Of a stretch of DNA of 64,000 nucleotides, positions 38,891 through 47,902 are shown piece after piece (within the stretch, counting starts at the first letter, position 1; each line of letters opens with the position of its first letter). The notes beneath the pieces were generated by a model, which was not told the origin of the DNA, did no database searches, and worked only from the letters and a program-made list of their open reading frames with translations. The DNA comes from Kitasatospora sp. A2-31. Its GTDB lineage: Bacteria > Actinomycetota > Actinomycetes > Streptomycetales > Streptomycetaceae. The stretch covers positions 806,899-870,898 of the forward strand of contig NZ_JAKNTA010000001.1 of the NCBI RefSeq assembly GCF_022288725.1, read 5' to 3'. Made by a program: the position numbers and the translations under genes.

Positions 38891-39541
38891 TCAGGTGAGG
38901 GAGAAGAACAGCGTGTCCTGGGTGTACCAGTCGATGTCCCGGGTGGCGCGCTCCCACTCCTCGTGCTCGAACTCCAGCTTCTCGATGAGCTCCTGGACGT
39001 CGTAGCGGAAGTCCGGGTCCATCCGGTCCAGGACGGCGCGGTAGGCGTCGGCCGCGGGCTTGGCCTTGGCCAGCGGGAGGTGGCCGATGGCCGGGTAGCC
39101 GTCGAGCGACCACGGGATGTCGGGGAACTCGTCGGGCAGGCCGCCGTAGAGGTAACCGTGGGGCAGCAGATCGGCCGGCACGCCGAGGCGGCGCATCTCG
39201 TCGTCGACCAGGCCGAAGAACGTCGACGGCTTGGAGTAGGTGCCCAGCTGCGACGGGTCGGACGCGTTGCGATCGATGACGAGCTGCATGGCGGCGTGGT
39301 AGGCGTTGCCCGCGCAGGCCGCGTCGGAGTCCGCGCGTCCGGCTATCAGGTGGTCGAGGGCCTCGGGGACGGACAGCCCCCAGTCCACGTCCTGGTGGTC
39401 GAGGCTGTCCTGGTAGGCCTGGGCGAGCCGGCGCATGTTGCCGAGGCGGCGCTGCTGGTCCTCCGTCAGGTTGCCGCCGGAACCGAGGAACGCCAGGACG
39501 TCGGCCTTGTCGGCGGTCGAGTACGAGATGTTGTGGCTCAT
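38891..39541 (-). CDS. DUF1877 (YfbM-like) protein
   Basis: 216 residues from ATG 39541. It has the DUF1877 pattern: an N-terminal HNISYSTADKADVLAFLGSG, the central WGLSVPEALDHLIAG and a C-terminal PAADAYRAVLDRMDPDF followed by an aromatic-rich end (DIDWYTQDTLFFSLT). Family members are small cytoplasmic proteins of unknown function, sometimes found near polymorphic toxin or immunity genes; no toxin gene is adjacent here. The divergent neighbour is a NADAR gene, separated by a repeat. Confidence 0.8.
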   Translation of the reverse strand: MSHNISYSTADKADVLAFLGSGGNLTEDQQRRLGNMRRLAQAYQDSLDHQDVDWGLSVPEALDHLIAGRADSDAACAGNAYHAAMQLVIDRNASDPSQLGTYSKPSTFFGLVDDEMRRLGVPADLLPHGYLYGGLPDEFPDIPWSLDGYPAIGHLPLAKAKPAADAYRAVLDRMDPDFRYDVQELIEKLEFEHEEWERATRDIDWYTQDTLFFSLT

Positions 39542-39598
39542 GCCGATCATGATGCCAAGCGGCACCGACACCACGAGCGGCGGAGCTCACCTCGGGCC

Positions 39599-39717
39599 GT
39601 CGACGCGCCGGGCGGGCGACCAGGCGGGCCCGCGACGCGCCGGGCGGATCGCCGAGCAGGCCCGTCGACGCGCCGGGCGGACGACCGGCCAGGCAGGCCC
39701 GTCGACGCACCGGGCCG
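39599..39717. repeat. Intergenic ~33-bp direct repeat, four copies
   Basis: The core CGACGCGCCGGGCGG recurs at 39601, 39633, 39666 and, altered, at 39703, so units are 32-37 bases long. Flanking words such as GACCAGGCGGGCC and GACCGGCCAGGCAGGCC are shared. It lies between the divergent DUF1877 and NADAR genes. Confidence 0.75.
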
Positions 39718-39806
39718 AGACGCAGCACGATCCGCGCCGGCCCGGCGTCACGGCCTCGCCCGAAAGCCGTTGGCCGGCCGCCACCCCTTTGTGTCAGTAT
39801 GACGAT

Positions 39807-40385
39807 ATGAGCAAGGAATTCACGGGGAACCCGCTCGACGCCCGCAACCGTGCGGAGCTGGTGGCCGCGGTCGCCGGCGGCGCGGAGCCGAAGTGGCTGC
39901 TCTTCTGGGGGCACCGGCCGCAACGGGACGGGTCGATCGGGCCGGGGGCGCTGAGCCAGTGGTGGCCGTGCACCTTCACCGTCGACGGCGTCGAGTACGC
40001 CTCCGCCGAGCACTGGATGATGGCCGGCAAGGCGCGGATGTTCGGGGACGAGGCGATCGTGCCCCGGATCCTCGGGGCCGCCACCCCCGCCGAGGCGAAG
40101 AAGCTCGGACGGATGGTCAAGGGCTTCGACGCCGCGGCCTGGACGGCCGGCCGGTTCGAGCTGGTCGTCCAGGGCAACCTCGCCAAGTTCGGGCAGGACG
40201 AAGCGCTCGGGGAGTACCTGCTCGGCACCGATCGTCGCGTCCTGGTCGAGGCCAGCCCGGTGGACCGGATCTGGGGCATCGGGCTCGCCGCCGACGACGA
40301 GCGGGCGCAGCGTCCGGCCGACTGGCGGGGGGAGAACCTGCTCGGCTTCGCCCTGATGGAGGCCCGCACCAGGCTGGCGCGGTGA
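39807..40385 (+). CDS. NADAR (YbiA-like) family protein
   Basis: 192 residues from ATG 39807. The NADAR fold is marked by LLFWGHRPQRDGSIGPGALS, TFTVDGVEYASAEHWMMAGK and the C-terminal DRIWGIGLAADDERAQRP plus WRGENLLGFALMEAR. NADAR proteins act on ADP-ribose-linked or riboflavin-pathway glycosidic bonds; some remove ADP-ribose from guanine in DNA as toxin antidotes. The ATG has no strong ribosome site and may be leaderless. A polytopic membrane gene starts inside its stop (GTGA), which is not a partner I know for this family. Confidence 0.88.
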   Translation: MSKEFTGNPLDARNRAELVAAVAGGAEPKWLLFWGHRPQRDGSIGPGALSQWWPCTFTVDGVEYASAEHWMMAGKARMFGDEAIVPRILGAATPAEAKKLGRMVKGFDAAAWTAGRFELVVQGNLAKFGQDEALGEYLLGTDRRVLVEASPVDRIWGIGLAADDERAQRPADWRGENLLGFALMEARTRLAR

Positions 40386-41551
40386 GCACGATCGCTCCCG
40401 TGCTGGACGGCACGGTGGTGCTGTCGACGGGGGCCGCACTCGCCCTCGCACCCCGGGTCCTGCGCCCCGGGGCCCGGCCGGGGCACCGGACCCCGACCGG
40501 GCCGGACGCCCGGCTCGACACAGGGCCCCGGCCCGGGCGTGCACCCGGGCCGGAGGCGCTGCTCGCGCTCGTCGGGGCGCTGTTCCTCCTCAACCAACTG
40601 GCCTTCGCCGTCCACGTCCGGCGGGTGCACGACGGGAGCACGGCGTTCATCGCGCGCCACCTCCCGCCCGGGTGGTTCGAGGTGCCGCGCGACAGCCGGC
40701 CGATCGACTGGCTCGCCGCGCACACCCCCGCGCCGGAACTGCTCGCGCCGTCCGTCCTGCGCGTCCAGGCGTTCCTCGAACTCCCACTCGTCCTGCTGGC
40801 GTTCGCCGCGGTGCTGCGCCGGCTGGACCGCTCGCTGTACACCCGGGTGGCCGCCTCGCCCCTGCTGCCGCTCGCCGCCGCCTCCTACACCGCGGCGTTC
40901 TGCGCGGTGGAATGGGACCTGCGCAATCCCTACACGGTGGACGACATCGCCCTGCGGATCGCGTCGGCGCTCCTCACACCGCTGCTGCTCGCCCGGATCG
41001 CCGCGCACGAGCCGGACACCGCGCCGGCCGCACCCCGGCCGGTCGTCTTCGCGGTCGAGCTGTGGGCGTACGGCCAGCTGATGCTCGTCCTCTACGACAC
41101 CGTGCTGCTCTACAACCTCGCCCGGCTGGACGAACAGCGGCTGTCACGCGCGTTCGTCGCGCTCTCCGTGCTCGGCGCGACCCGCTTCGTCCCCCGGTCC
41201 GACCGTCCACCCGGCCCCCGCGTCACCGCGCTCGCGGACGCCCTGGGCCGGGGGCTCGTGCTGTTCTTCGTCCCCGCGCTCGCCGTCCGGTACGCCGGGA
41301 GCTTCGGTACGCCCGCGCTCGCCGCCGCGGCGGGCGCCGTGGTACTGGTCGCCGCCACCGCCCGGCATGCCGCCCGGCTCGCGCTCCCCGCCGCAGCGGG
41401 CGCGGCCGCGGGCTGCCTGACCGTCCTCTGCTTCACCGACCCCTACTACGAGGCCGCGCTCCTCCGGGCGGCCGTCGTCGCGCTCGGCACCACGGGCGCC
41501 GTGTGCGCACTCCTGGACGCCAGTCGCAAGCCACTCGACGCACTCTCGTAA
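40382..41551 (+). CDS. Polytopic membrane protein coupled to NADAR gene
   Basis: 389 residues starting at a GTG that overlaps the NADAR stop by four bases. I count about eight or nine hydrophobic segments (for example ALLALVGALFLLNQLAFAV; VAASPLLPLAAASYTAAFCA; LRIASALLTPLLLARIAA; PALAAAAGAVVLVAATARHA). A soluble loop near residues 85-125 (HLPPGWFEVPRDSRPIDWLA) lies between TM2 and TM3. No known transporter or enzyme motif is seen. Function unknown; coupling ties its dose to the NADAR enzyme. Confidence 0.75.
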   Translation: MSTIAPVLDGTVVLSTGAALALAPRVLRPGARPGHRTPTGPDARLDTGPRPGRAPGPEALLALVGALFLLNQLAFAVHVRRVHDGSTAFIARHLPPGWFEVPRDSRPIDWLAAHTPAPELLAPSVLRVQAFLELPLVLLAFAAVLRRLDRSLYTRVAASPLLPLAAASYTAAFCAVEWDLRNPYTVDDIALRIASALLTPLLLARIAAHEPDTAPAAPRPVVFAVELWAYGQLMLVLYDTVLLYNLARLDEQRLSRAFVALSVLGATRFVPRSDRPPGPRVTALADALGRGLVLFFVPALAVRYAGSFGTPALAAAAGAVVLVAATARHAARLALPAAAGAAAGCLTVLCFTDPYYEAALLRAAVVALGTTGAVCALLDASRKPLDALS

Positions 41552-41619
41552 CGTGAACGCCGTATACCGACGCCAGGATGACCCGCAGTCAGGGTCGAGA
41601 TGGACAGGGTGCGGCGATC

Positions 41620-42957
41620 ATGCGGATACGGCACACGGAACAACCCCGAGCCGAACACACAGGTGAGAGCGAGCAGGACGCCCTCGAACTGCGGGCGGAG
41701 CTGGACGAGTTACTCCGCGCACGGCAGTACGCCGACCAGCGCGAGCGCCGGCTCACCGATGCGGTGCGGGCCGTCCCGGAGCGGCAGCGGCCGGACGCGG
41801 AACTGCTGCGACAGCTCGCCAGGGCCCGGACACTGCGCGAGGAGATCGGCGCACGCTGCCTGGAACTGAGCGAGCAGCTCATGGACTTGGAGCACCGCCT
41901 GCGCCAACCCGCCCCCCGTCAGGCGCCACCGGGGTCGGGGCCGAGCCCGGGGCCGGTCCCCCGCCCGAGCGCCGACACCCGGTTCGGGGGCGCGTACGAC
42001 GATCCGTACGCCCCGTCGGCGCCACGACCCGCTCCCCAGGCCGCCACCGGAGTCCGGTCCCCCACCGGCACCCGTTCGGCCCCCGGCACCCGGCCCGGGG
42101 TCGCGCAGGGCCGCTCCGCCGGCACGCAGGCCCACCCCGACGAGCCCGCAGCCCCGGTGGCCGCCCCGGCGTCGCCCGCACCACCGCCCGCACCCAGGCC
42201 GCCCCGCCGCCGCTCCCCCGGCGAACTCGCCGCCCTCGCCGAGCGGATCGCCGCCCTGCACCGCCAGGGCGCCGCCCGGGAGAGCGCCGCCCTGCTCGAC
42301 CAGGCCGCCGCCCTCCTCCTGCCGCCCGACGCCGCCCGCCTCGCCGCCCTACTGGTCCGGGGCGGCCCGGACGGCGCCTCCGTCCAGCTGGCCCGCGGCG
42401 CCGCGAACGGCGAGCCGGATCAGATCGCCGCCACCCTCGCCGAGCTGCGCCAGGCCGGCCTCGCCGAGGAGGCCACCGAGCTGTTCCACGCCCTCTGGGG
42501 CCACCCGGTGGACGCCCTGCCGGCCCTGCTCACCGCCCTGGAACAGACCGGACAGCCCGCCGACGGCGCCACCCTGCTCTGGAACTGGGGCTCCGCGCCG
42601 ACCACCGAACTGGCCGCCCTCGCCGCCGCCCTGGAGCGGGCGGGCCGCCCTGGCGACGTCCGGACCCTGCTGCGCCAGGCGGCCGGCCGGCCCACCGCCG
42701 ACCTCGCCGCCTTGGTCGGCACGCTGCCCGCGCCCCTGCCCGCCGCCCTGCTGCACGAGCTGGCCGCGCTCCGCCCGTCCGCGGAACTGGTCCAGCTGGC
42801 GTCCGCGTTGAAGGACCGCCGGGAACTCTACGACGGGCTGCTGGCCGCTCTGACCGCGGACGAGGGCCGCCACCGCACCACGCTCGCCGCCCTCCGCACG
42901 ACCGGGCTGCCCACCACCCCCGCCGGGCGGCCCCGCTCCCGCTGGGGCCGGCGCTGA
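41620..42957 (+). CDS. Coiled-coil and helical-repeat protein of unknown function
   Basis: About 445 residues from ATG 41620 (an ATG at 41578 would add 14). Residues 10-90 are strongly charged and helical (ALELRAELDELLRARQYADQ), likely a coiled coil. A Pro/Ala/Thr-rich linker (about 95-200) follows. The C-terminal 240 residues are Ala/Leu-rich helices in a loose 30-residue repeat with the phrase ATLAELRQAGLAEEATELFH. This layout occurs in Streptomyces proteins without assigned function. No catalytic motif is seen. Confidence 0.7.
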   Translation: MRIRHTEQPRAEHTGESEQDALELRAELDELLRARQYADQRERRLTDAVRAVPERQRPDAELLRQLARARTLREEIGARCLELSEQLMDLEHRLRQPAPRQAPPGSGPSPGPVPRPSADTRFGGAYDDPYAPSAPRPAPQAATGVRSPTGTRSAPGTRPGVAQGRSAGTQAHPDEPAAPVAAPASPAPPPAPRPPRRRSPGELAALAERIAALHRQGAARESAALLDQAAALLLPPDAARLAALLVRGGPDGASVQLARGAANGEPDQIAATLAELRQAGLAEEATELFHALWGHPVDALPALLTALEQTGQPADGATLLWNWGSAPTTELAALAAALERAGRPGDVRTLLRQAAGRPTADLAALVGTLPAPLPAALLHELAALRPSAELVQLASALKDRRELYDGLLAALTADEGRHRTTLAALRTTGLPTTPAGRPRSRWGRR

Positions 42958-43092
42958 GCGGCGGCGCCGCGCGAGCCACCGCGCCGGCGCCCAGCCGCCC
43001 GAACACCGCCCAGCCGCCACCGGTCAACCGCGCCACCGAGCCGCCGAGCCGCCGACCGGCGCCACCCGCCACGGGCGCCACCCGCGGCAACG

Positions 43093-43134
43093 CCGGAGCC
43101 CCCGCCCGCCCGGAAGGGCGAACGGGGGCTCCGG
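43093..43134 (-). terminator. Terminator of glyS
   Basis: CCGGAGCCCCCG (43093-43104) pairs with CGGGGGCTCCGG (43123-43134) with an inner small hairpin, 16 bp after the glyS stop. Confidence 0.85.
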
Positions 43135-43149
43135 TCGGACGGAAGGGCC

Positions 43150-44532
43150 TCAGCAGCCGATCAGCCGCGCCGCCAGGTACGACTTCACCTGGTCCAGCGA
43201 GACGCGCTCCTGCGACATGCTGTCGCGGTCGCGCACGGTCACGGCGTTGTCCTCAAGGGTGTCGAAGTCGACGGTGACGCAGAACGGCGTGCCGATCTCG
43301 TCCTGGCGGCGGTAGCGCTTGCCGATCGCGCCGGCGTCGTCGAACTCGACGTTCCAGGCGGTGCGCAGGTCGGCGGCCAGGCCGCGCGCCTTCGGCGAGA
43401 GGTCGGCGTTGCGCGACAGCGGCAGCACCGCGACCTTGACCGGGGCCAGGCGCGGGTCGAGCCGCATGCCGACGCGCTTCTCCATGACGCCCTTGGCGTT
43501 CGGCGCCTCGTCCTCGAAGTAGGCGTCGATCAGGAAGGCCAGCATGGCGCGGTTGAGGCCCGCTGCCGGCTCGATGACGTACGGGAAGTACCGCTCGCCG
43601 GACTCCTGGTCGAAGTACTTGAGGTCCTGGCCGGAGGCCTCGCTGTGCACCGTGAGGTCGTAGTCGGTGCGGTTGGCGATGCCCTCCAGCTCGGAGAACT
43701 CGCTGCCGCCGAAGTTGAAGCGGTACTCGATGTCCACCGTGCGCTTGGCGTAGTGGGAGAGCTTCTCCTTCGGGTGCTCGAAGAAGCGCATGTTCTCGGT
43801 GCGCAGGCCGAGGTCGACGTACCAGTCCCAGCGCTGCTGGAGCCAGTACTCGTGCCACTGCTCGTCCTCGCCCGGCTTGACGAAGAACTCCATCTCCATC
43901 TGCTCGAACTCGCGGGTGCGGAAGATGAAGTTGCCGGGGGTGATCTCGTTGCGGAAGCTCTTGCCGGTCTGGGCGATGCCGAACGGCGGCTTCTTGCGCG
44001 ACGTGGTCTGGACGGCCTTGAAGTTGGTGAAGATGCCCTGGGCGGTCTCCGGGCGCAGGTAGGCCAGGCCGCTCGCCTCCTCGGTGACGCCGAGGTGGGT
44101 CTTCAGCATGCCGGAGAAGTCCTTGGGCTCGGTGAAGGAACCCTTGGTGCCGCAGTCCGGGCAGTTGATGTCCTGGAGGCCGTTCGGCGGCGGGAAGCCG
44201 TGCTTGGCCTCGTACTTCTCCTCCAGGTGGTCGGCCCGGTGGCGCTTGTGGCAGGAGAGGCACTCGGTCAGCGGGTCGTTGAAGGTCGCGACGTGGCCGG
44301 AGGCCTCCCAGACCTCGCGGGCCAGGATCACCGACGAGTCGAGTCCGACGACGTCCTCACGGGCCTGGACCATCGCGCGCCACCACTGGCGCTTGATGTT
44401 CTCCTTCAGCTCGACGCCCAGCGGCCCGTAGTCCCAGGCGGCACGCGTGCCGCCGTAGATCTCGCTGCAGGGGTAGACGAAGCCACGGCGCTTGCTCAGG
44501 CTGACGATCGTGTCGATCTTGTCGGCGGCCAC
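43150..44532 (-). CDS. glyS: Glycyl-tRNA synthetase (alpha2 type)
   Basis: 460 residues of the class II, single-chain dimeric GlyRS. The N-terminus has [20 protein letters not shown]; an insertion carries zinc-type Cys pairs (LSCHKRH and CPDCGTKG); motif 2 is [20 protein letters not shown]; motif 3 follows near [15 protein letters not shown]; the C-terminal anticodon-binding domain starts [12 protein letters not shown]. It is divergent from znuA with 181 bp between them. Confidence 0.96.
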   Translation of the reverse strand: MAADKIDTIVSLSKRRGFVYPCSEIYGGTRAAWDYGPLGVELKENIKRQWWRAMVQAREDVVGLDSSVILAREVWEASGHVATFNDPLTECLSCHKRHRADHLEEKYEAKHGFPPPNGLQDINCPDCGTKGSFTEPKDFSGMLKTHLGVTEEASGLAYLRPETAQGIFTNFKAVQTTSRKKPPFGIAQTGKSFRNEITPGNFIFRTREFEQMEMEFFVKPGEDEQWHEYWLQQRWDWYVDLGLRTENMRFFEHPKEKLSHYAKRTVDIEYRFNFGGSEFSELEGIANRTDYDLTVHSEASGQDLKYFDQESGERYFPYVIEPAAGLNRAMLAFLIDAYFEDEAPNAKGVMEKRVGMRLDPRLAPVKVAVLPLSRNADLSPKARGLAADLRTAWNVEFDDAGAIGKRYRRQDEIGTPFCVTVDFDTLEDNAVTVRDRDSMSQERVSLDQVKSYLAARLIGC

Positions 44533-44686
44533 AGTGCTCTCTTCAGTACGACGGCACGGTCAGGGCACGGCTGGTTGCACGTTCCCGAATACCTCAGGTT
44601 ACCGGCCATCCGGGTACGAGGTTCAAATCGGTATCGCCCGGCCCGTCCCGGCCACCCCGACCGACCGTTCACCCGCCCGAGTGATT

Positions 44687-44723
44687 TGACAATCATTTCC
44701 AATTAACCTGAGAATGGTTGTCA
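44687..44723. promoter_or_regulatory. Two tandem Zur-box-like sites over the znuA start
   Basis: TGACAATCATTTCCA (44687-44701) and TGAGAATGGTTGTCA (44709-44723) both fit a 7-1-7 zinc-uptake-regulator palindrome and start 22 bases (two helical turns) apart. The second covers the possible znuA start codons. zur is the last gene of the same locus. Confidence 0.75.
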
Positions 44724-45676
44724 TGATGATCCGACGACCCGCCGGCACTTCCATAGCCTTGGCCGCCACCACCCTCGCGGCCGCCCTCCTCCTCACCGCC
44801 TGCGGCGGGGACAGCAGCGCCAAGGGCACGGACGGCAAGCTGGACGTCGTCGCCTCCTTCTATCCGATGGAGTACCTCGCCGCGCAGATCGGCGGCGAGC
44901 ACGTCAAGGTCACCGACCTCACCGCCGCCGGCGTCGAACCGCACGACCTGGAGCTCACCGCCAAGCAGGTGGCCGCCGTCAAGAAGGCCGGTGCCGTGGT
45001 CTACCTCAAGGGCCTGCAGCCCACCGTGGACAAGGCGGTCGCCGGGTCCTCCGCCAAGCACGTGGTCGACGCCGCCGCGGCCAGTCCGCTGGAGGACCAC
45101 CACCTCGCGGAGGACCACGCCGAGGGCGACGGGCACGACCACGACGGGGCCGCCGGCGACCCGCACATCTGGCTCGACCCGACCCGCTACGCGTCGGTCG
45201 CCAGGAGCGTCGGCGCCGAGTTCGCCAAGGCCGACCCGGAGCACGCCGAGGACTACCGGAAGAACACCGACGACCTGGTCGCCAGGCTCACCGCCCTGGA
45301 CGAGGAGTTCAAGGCCGGCCTGAAGGACGCCGGGAGCAGGACCTTCGTCACCAGCCACGCCGCCTTCGGCTACCTCGCCGAGCACTACGGCCTCACCCAG
45401 GTCGCCATCAACGGCGTCGACCCGGAGTCCGAGCCCACCCCGGCCCGTCTCGCCGACGTCCAGAAGGCCGCCAAGGAGAACGGCGTCACCACGATCTTCT
45501 TCGAGACCCTGGTCAGCCCCAAGCTCGCCGACACCGTCGCCAAGGACCTCGGCCTCAAGACCGCCGTCCTGGACCCGCTGGAGGGCGTCAAGGAGCCGGC
45601 CAAGGACGACTACCTGACGGTCATGCGCCGGAACCTGGCCAACCTCCGGGCCGCACTCGGCGCCACCACCAGCTGA
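44714..45676 (+). CDS. znuA: Zinc ABC transporter, substrate-binding lipoprotein
   Basis: 320 residues (if ATG 44714; ATGs at 44723 and 44726 are also possible). A lipoprotein signal peptide ends LLLTAC with Cys30. The cluster A-I metal-binding fold has a His-rich loop (DHHLAEDHAEGDGHDHDGA) of the zinc type, then PHIWLDPTRYA, SHAAFGYLAEHYGLTQVAIN and IFFETLVSPKLADTVAK. It captures zinc outside the membrane for ZnuBC. Expression is expected to be Zur-repressed. Confidence 0.95.
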   Translation: MVVMMIRRPAGTSIALAATTLAAALLLTACGGDSSAKGTDGKLDVVASFYPMEYLAAQIGGEHVKVTDLTAAGVEPHDLELTAKQVAAVKKAGAVVYLKGLQPTVDKAVAGSSAKHVVDAAAASPLEDHHLAEDHAEGDGHDHDGAAGDPHIWLDPTRYASVARSVGAEFAKADPEHAEDYRKNTDDLVARLTALDEEFKAGLKDAGSRTFVTSHAAFGYLAEHYGLTQVAINGVDPESEPTPARLADVQKAAKENGVTTIFFETLVSPKLADTVAKDLGLKTAVLDPLEGVKEPAKDDYLTVMRRNLANLRAALGATTS

Positions 45677-45692
45677 CAGGACGGCAGAAGCG

Positions 45693-46457
45693 ATGACCCA
45701 CCCGACACCCCCGGCCGTGCACCTGCGTGCCGCCGTCGCCTCCCGCGGCGGCCGGCCGGTGCTGCGCGGCGTCGACCTGACCGTGGCCGCTGGCGAGGTC
45801 GTCGCCCTGCTCGGCGCCAACGGCTCCGGCAAGTCCACCACCGTCAAGGCCGTGACCGGCGCCGTGGCCCTGGAGCACGGCGAGCTGGAGCTGTTCGGCA
45901 CGCCGTTCGCCAAGTTCCGCGCCTGGCACCGGATCGGCTACGTGCCGCAGCGCACCACCGCCGCCTCCGGCGTCCCGGCCACCGTCCGCGAGGTGGTCTC
46001 CACCGGACGGCTGCCGCAGCACCGGCTGCTGCCGTTCCGGCGCCGGGACCGGGAGGCGGTGGACCGCGCCCTGACCGCCGTCGGCATGCTCGACCGGGCC
46101 TCGGACGGCGTCGCCGACCTCTCCGGAGGCCAGCAGCAGCGGGTGCTGATCGCCCGCGCCCTGGTCGGCTCGCCCGACCTGCTGATCATGGACGAGCCGA
46201 TGGCCGGGGTGGACGCCGCCAGCCAGCAGGTGCTCGCCGACACCCTGCGCAGCGAGGTCGCGCGCGGCGCCGCCGTCCTGCTGGTGCTGCACGAACTGGG
46301 ACCGCTGGAACCGCTGATCGACCGCACGGTGGTGCTCCGCGACGGCTGCGTGGCCCACGACGGGCCGCCCGTCCCCAACACCGGCCTGCACGCCCTGCCC
46401 GGCCACGACCACGTCCACCCGCACGCCGACCACACCCCGCCGAGGCTGCTCGCATGA
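45693..46457 (+). CDS. znuC: Zinc ABC transporter, ATP-binding protein
   Basis: 254 residues. Walker A is GANGSGKST (41-49), the signature is LSGGQQQRVLIARAL, Walker B is DLLIMDEPMAG and the switch His is in VLHELG. The tail is His-rich (HALPGHDHVHPHADHTPP), perhaps a zinc buffer. It starts 16 bp after znuA and overlaps znuB by four bases. Confidence 0.95.
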   Translation: MTHPTPPAVHLRAAVASRGGRPVLRGVDLTVAAGEVVALLGANGSGKSTTVKAVTGAVALEHGELELFGTPFAKFRAWHRIGYVPQRTTAASGVPATVREVVSTGRLPQHRLLPFRRRDREAVDRALTAVGMLDRASDGVADLSGGQQQRVLIARALVGSPDLLIMDEPMAGVDAASQQVLADTLRSEVARGAAVLLVLHELGPLEPLIDRTVVLRDGCVAHDGPPVPNTGLHALPGHDHVHPHADHTPPRLLA

Positions 46458-47428
46458 TCGACCTGTCCGAGATGCTCAGCTACGACTTCATGCAGCGCGC
46501 CCTGCTCGCCGCCGTGCTGGTCGGCTTCACCGCGCCCGCCGTCGGCATCTACCTGGTGCAGCGGCGCCAGGCGCTGATGGGCGACGGCATGGGCCACGTC
46601 GCGATGACCGGCGTCGGCCTCGGCTTCGTCTTCGACACCAGCCCGGTCTGGATGGCCGTGCTGGTCTGCGTGCTCGGCGCCGTCACCATGGAGCTGGTCC
46701 GCTCACGCGGCAACCAGCGCGGCGACATCGCCCTCGCCCTGCTCTTCTACGGCGGCATGGCCTGCGGCAAGCTGCTGGTCTCCACCTCCGCCCAGGGCGG
46801 GGCCACCGCCCTGGAGAGCTACCTCTGGGGCTCGATCCTGACCGTGGACCCGGCCGACCTCGTCACCATCGCCGTCCTCGGCGCGGTGGTCATCGCCGTC
46901 ACCGTCGGCCTGCGCCGCCAGCTCTTCGCGATCTGCCAGGACGAGGACTTCGCCCGCGTCACCGGCCTGCCGGTGCGCCTGCTCAACCTGTTGCTCGCCG
47001 TGATGGCCGCGGTCACCGTCACCGTGGCCATGCGGGTGGTCGGCCTGCTGCTGGTCAGCGCGCTGATGGTGGTCCCGGTGGTGGCCGCCCAGCAGCTCAC
47101 CCGCTCCTTCGCCGTCACCCAGGCGGCCTCGATCGCGCTCGGCGTGGTGGTCTCGCTGGCCGGCGTCACCACCTCCTTCGAGGCCGAACTGCCCCCCGGC
47201 CCCGCCATCGTGCTGCTGGCCATCGTCGTGTTCGCGGTCTTCAGCGCGATCGCCGGCCCGCTGGCCCGCCGCCGGCACCGGCCGGCCGCCGACGCCGGCC
47301 CGGCGGTCTGCGACGTGCGGCTGCCCGGTCAGGGTCCGTCCGGCCAGGGTCCCTCCGGCCGCGGTCCGTCCGGTCGGGGCCCGTCCGACGCGACCACTCC
47401 GGAGCGGAGGGCGGGACTGGCACAATGA
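46454..47428 (+). CDS. znuB: Zinc ABC transporter, permease
   Basis: 324 residues of the ABC-3 permease family. Its ATG overlaps the znuC stop (ATGA). About eight hydrophobic segments are present, with conserved MGDGMGHVAMTGVGLGF and GLLLVSALMVVPVVAA. After the last segment (about residue 265) an extra C-terminal tail contains a five-residue repeat (GPSGQ/GPSGR) coded by a 15-base near-repeat around 47335-47385. The tail is not part of the usual permease. Confidence 0.94.
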   Translation: MIDLSEMLSYDFMQRALLAAVLVGFTAPAVGIYLVQRRQALMGDGMGHVAMTGVGLGFVFDTSPVWMAVLVCVLGAVTMELVRSRGNQRGDIALALLFYGGMACGKLLVSTSAQGGATALESYLWGSILTVDPADLVTIAVLGAVVIAVTVGLRRQLFAICQDEDFARVTGLPVRLLNLLLAVMAAVTVTVAMRVVGLLLVSALMVVPVVAAQQLTRSFAVTQAASIALGVVVSLAGVTTSFEAELPPGPAIVLLAIVVFAVFSAIAGPLARRRHRPAADAGPAVCDVRLPGQGPSGQGPSGRGPSGRGPSDATTPERRAGLAQ

Positions 47429-47463
47429 GGGGCGAGACGCCCACACCCCCAGGAGGACCCACG

Positions 47464-47877
47464 GTGACCACCGCAGGCCCGTCGCCGCGCGCCCGATCGA
47501 CCCGGCAGCGTGCCGCCGTCTCGGCGGCCCTGGACGAGATCGCGGACTTCCGCAGCGCGCAGGAGCTCCACGACATGCTCAAGCACCGCGGCGACTCGGT
47601 GGGCCTGACCACGGTCTACCGCACGCTGCAGTCGCTCGCCGACGCGGGCGAGGTGGACGTCCTGCGCACCGCCGACGGCGAGGCCGTGTACCGGCGCTGC
47701 AGCAGCGGGCACCACCACCACCTGGTCTGCTGGCACTGCGGCGCCACGGTGGAGGTCGAGGGCCCGGCCGTCGAGCGCTGGGCCAACTCGGTCGCCGCCG
47801 AGCACGGGTTCAGCGACATCGCGCACACGCTGGAGATCTTCGGCACCTGCGCGGAGTGCGCCAAGAAGCAGGCCTGA
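47464..47877 (+). CDS. zur: Zinc uptake regulator, Fur family
   Basis: 137 residues from GTG 47464, chosen because AGGAGG lies eight bases upstream; an ATG at 47425 overlapping the znuB stop would add 13 residues. The winged-helix half contains FRSAQELHDMLKHRGDSVGL and TTVYRTLQSLADAGEVD. Zinc ligands are Cys89, Cys92, Cys129 and Cys132 plus the regulatory cluster around Cys79 and the HHHH run. It represses zinc uptake genes through sites such as those at 44687-44723, so the operon is self-limiting. Confidence 0.95.
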   Translation: MTTAGPSPRARSTRQRAAVSAALDEIADFRSAQELHDMLKHRGDSVGLTTVYRTLQSLADAGEVDVLRTADGEAVYRRCSSGHHHHLVCWHCGATVEVEGPAVERWANSVAAEHGFSDIAHTLEIFGTCAECAKKQA

Positions 47878-47902
47878 GCAGGCAGCCGGCCGGTACGGAC
47901 CA

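Noticed and set aside
39599..39717. Short repeat array resembling CRISPR
   Set aside because: Repeats are imperfect, spacers are partly similar to one another and very short, and no cas gene is in the window.
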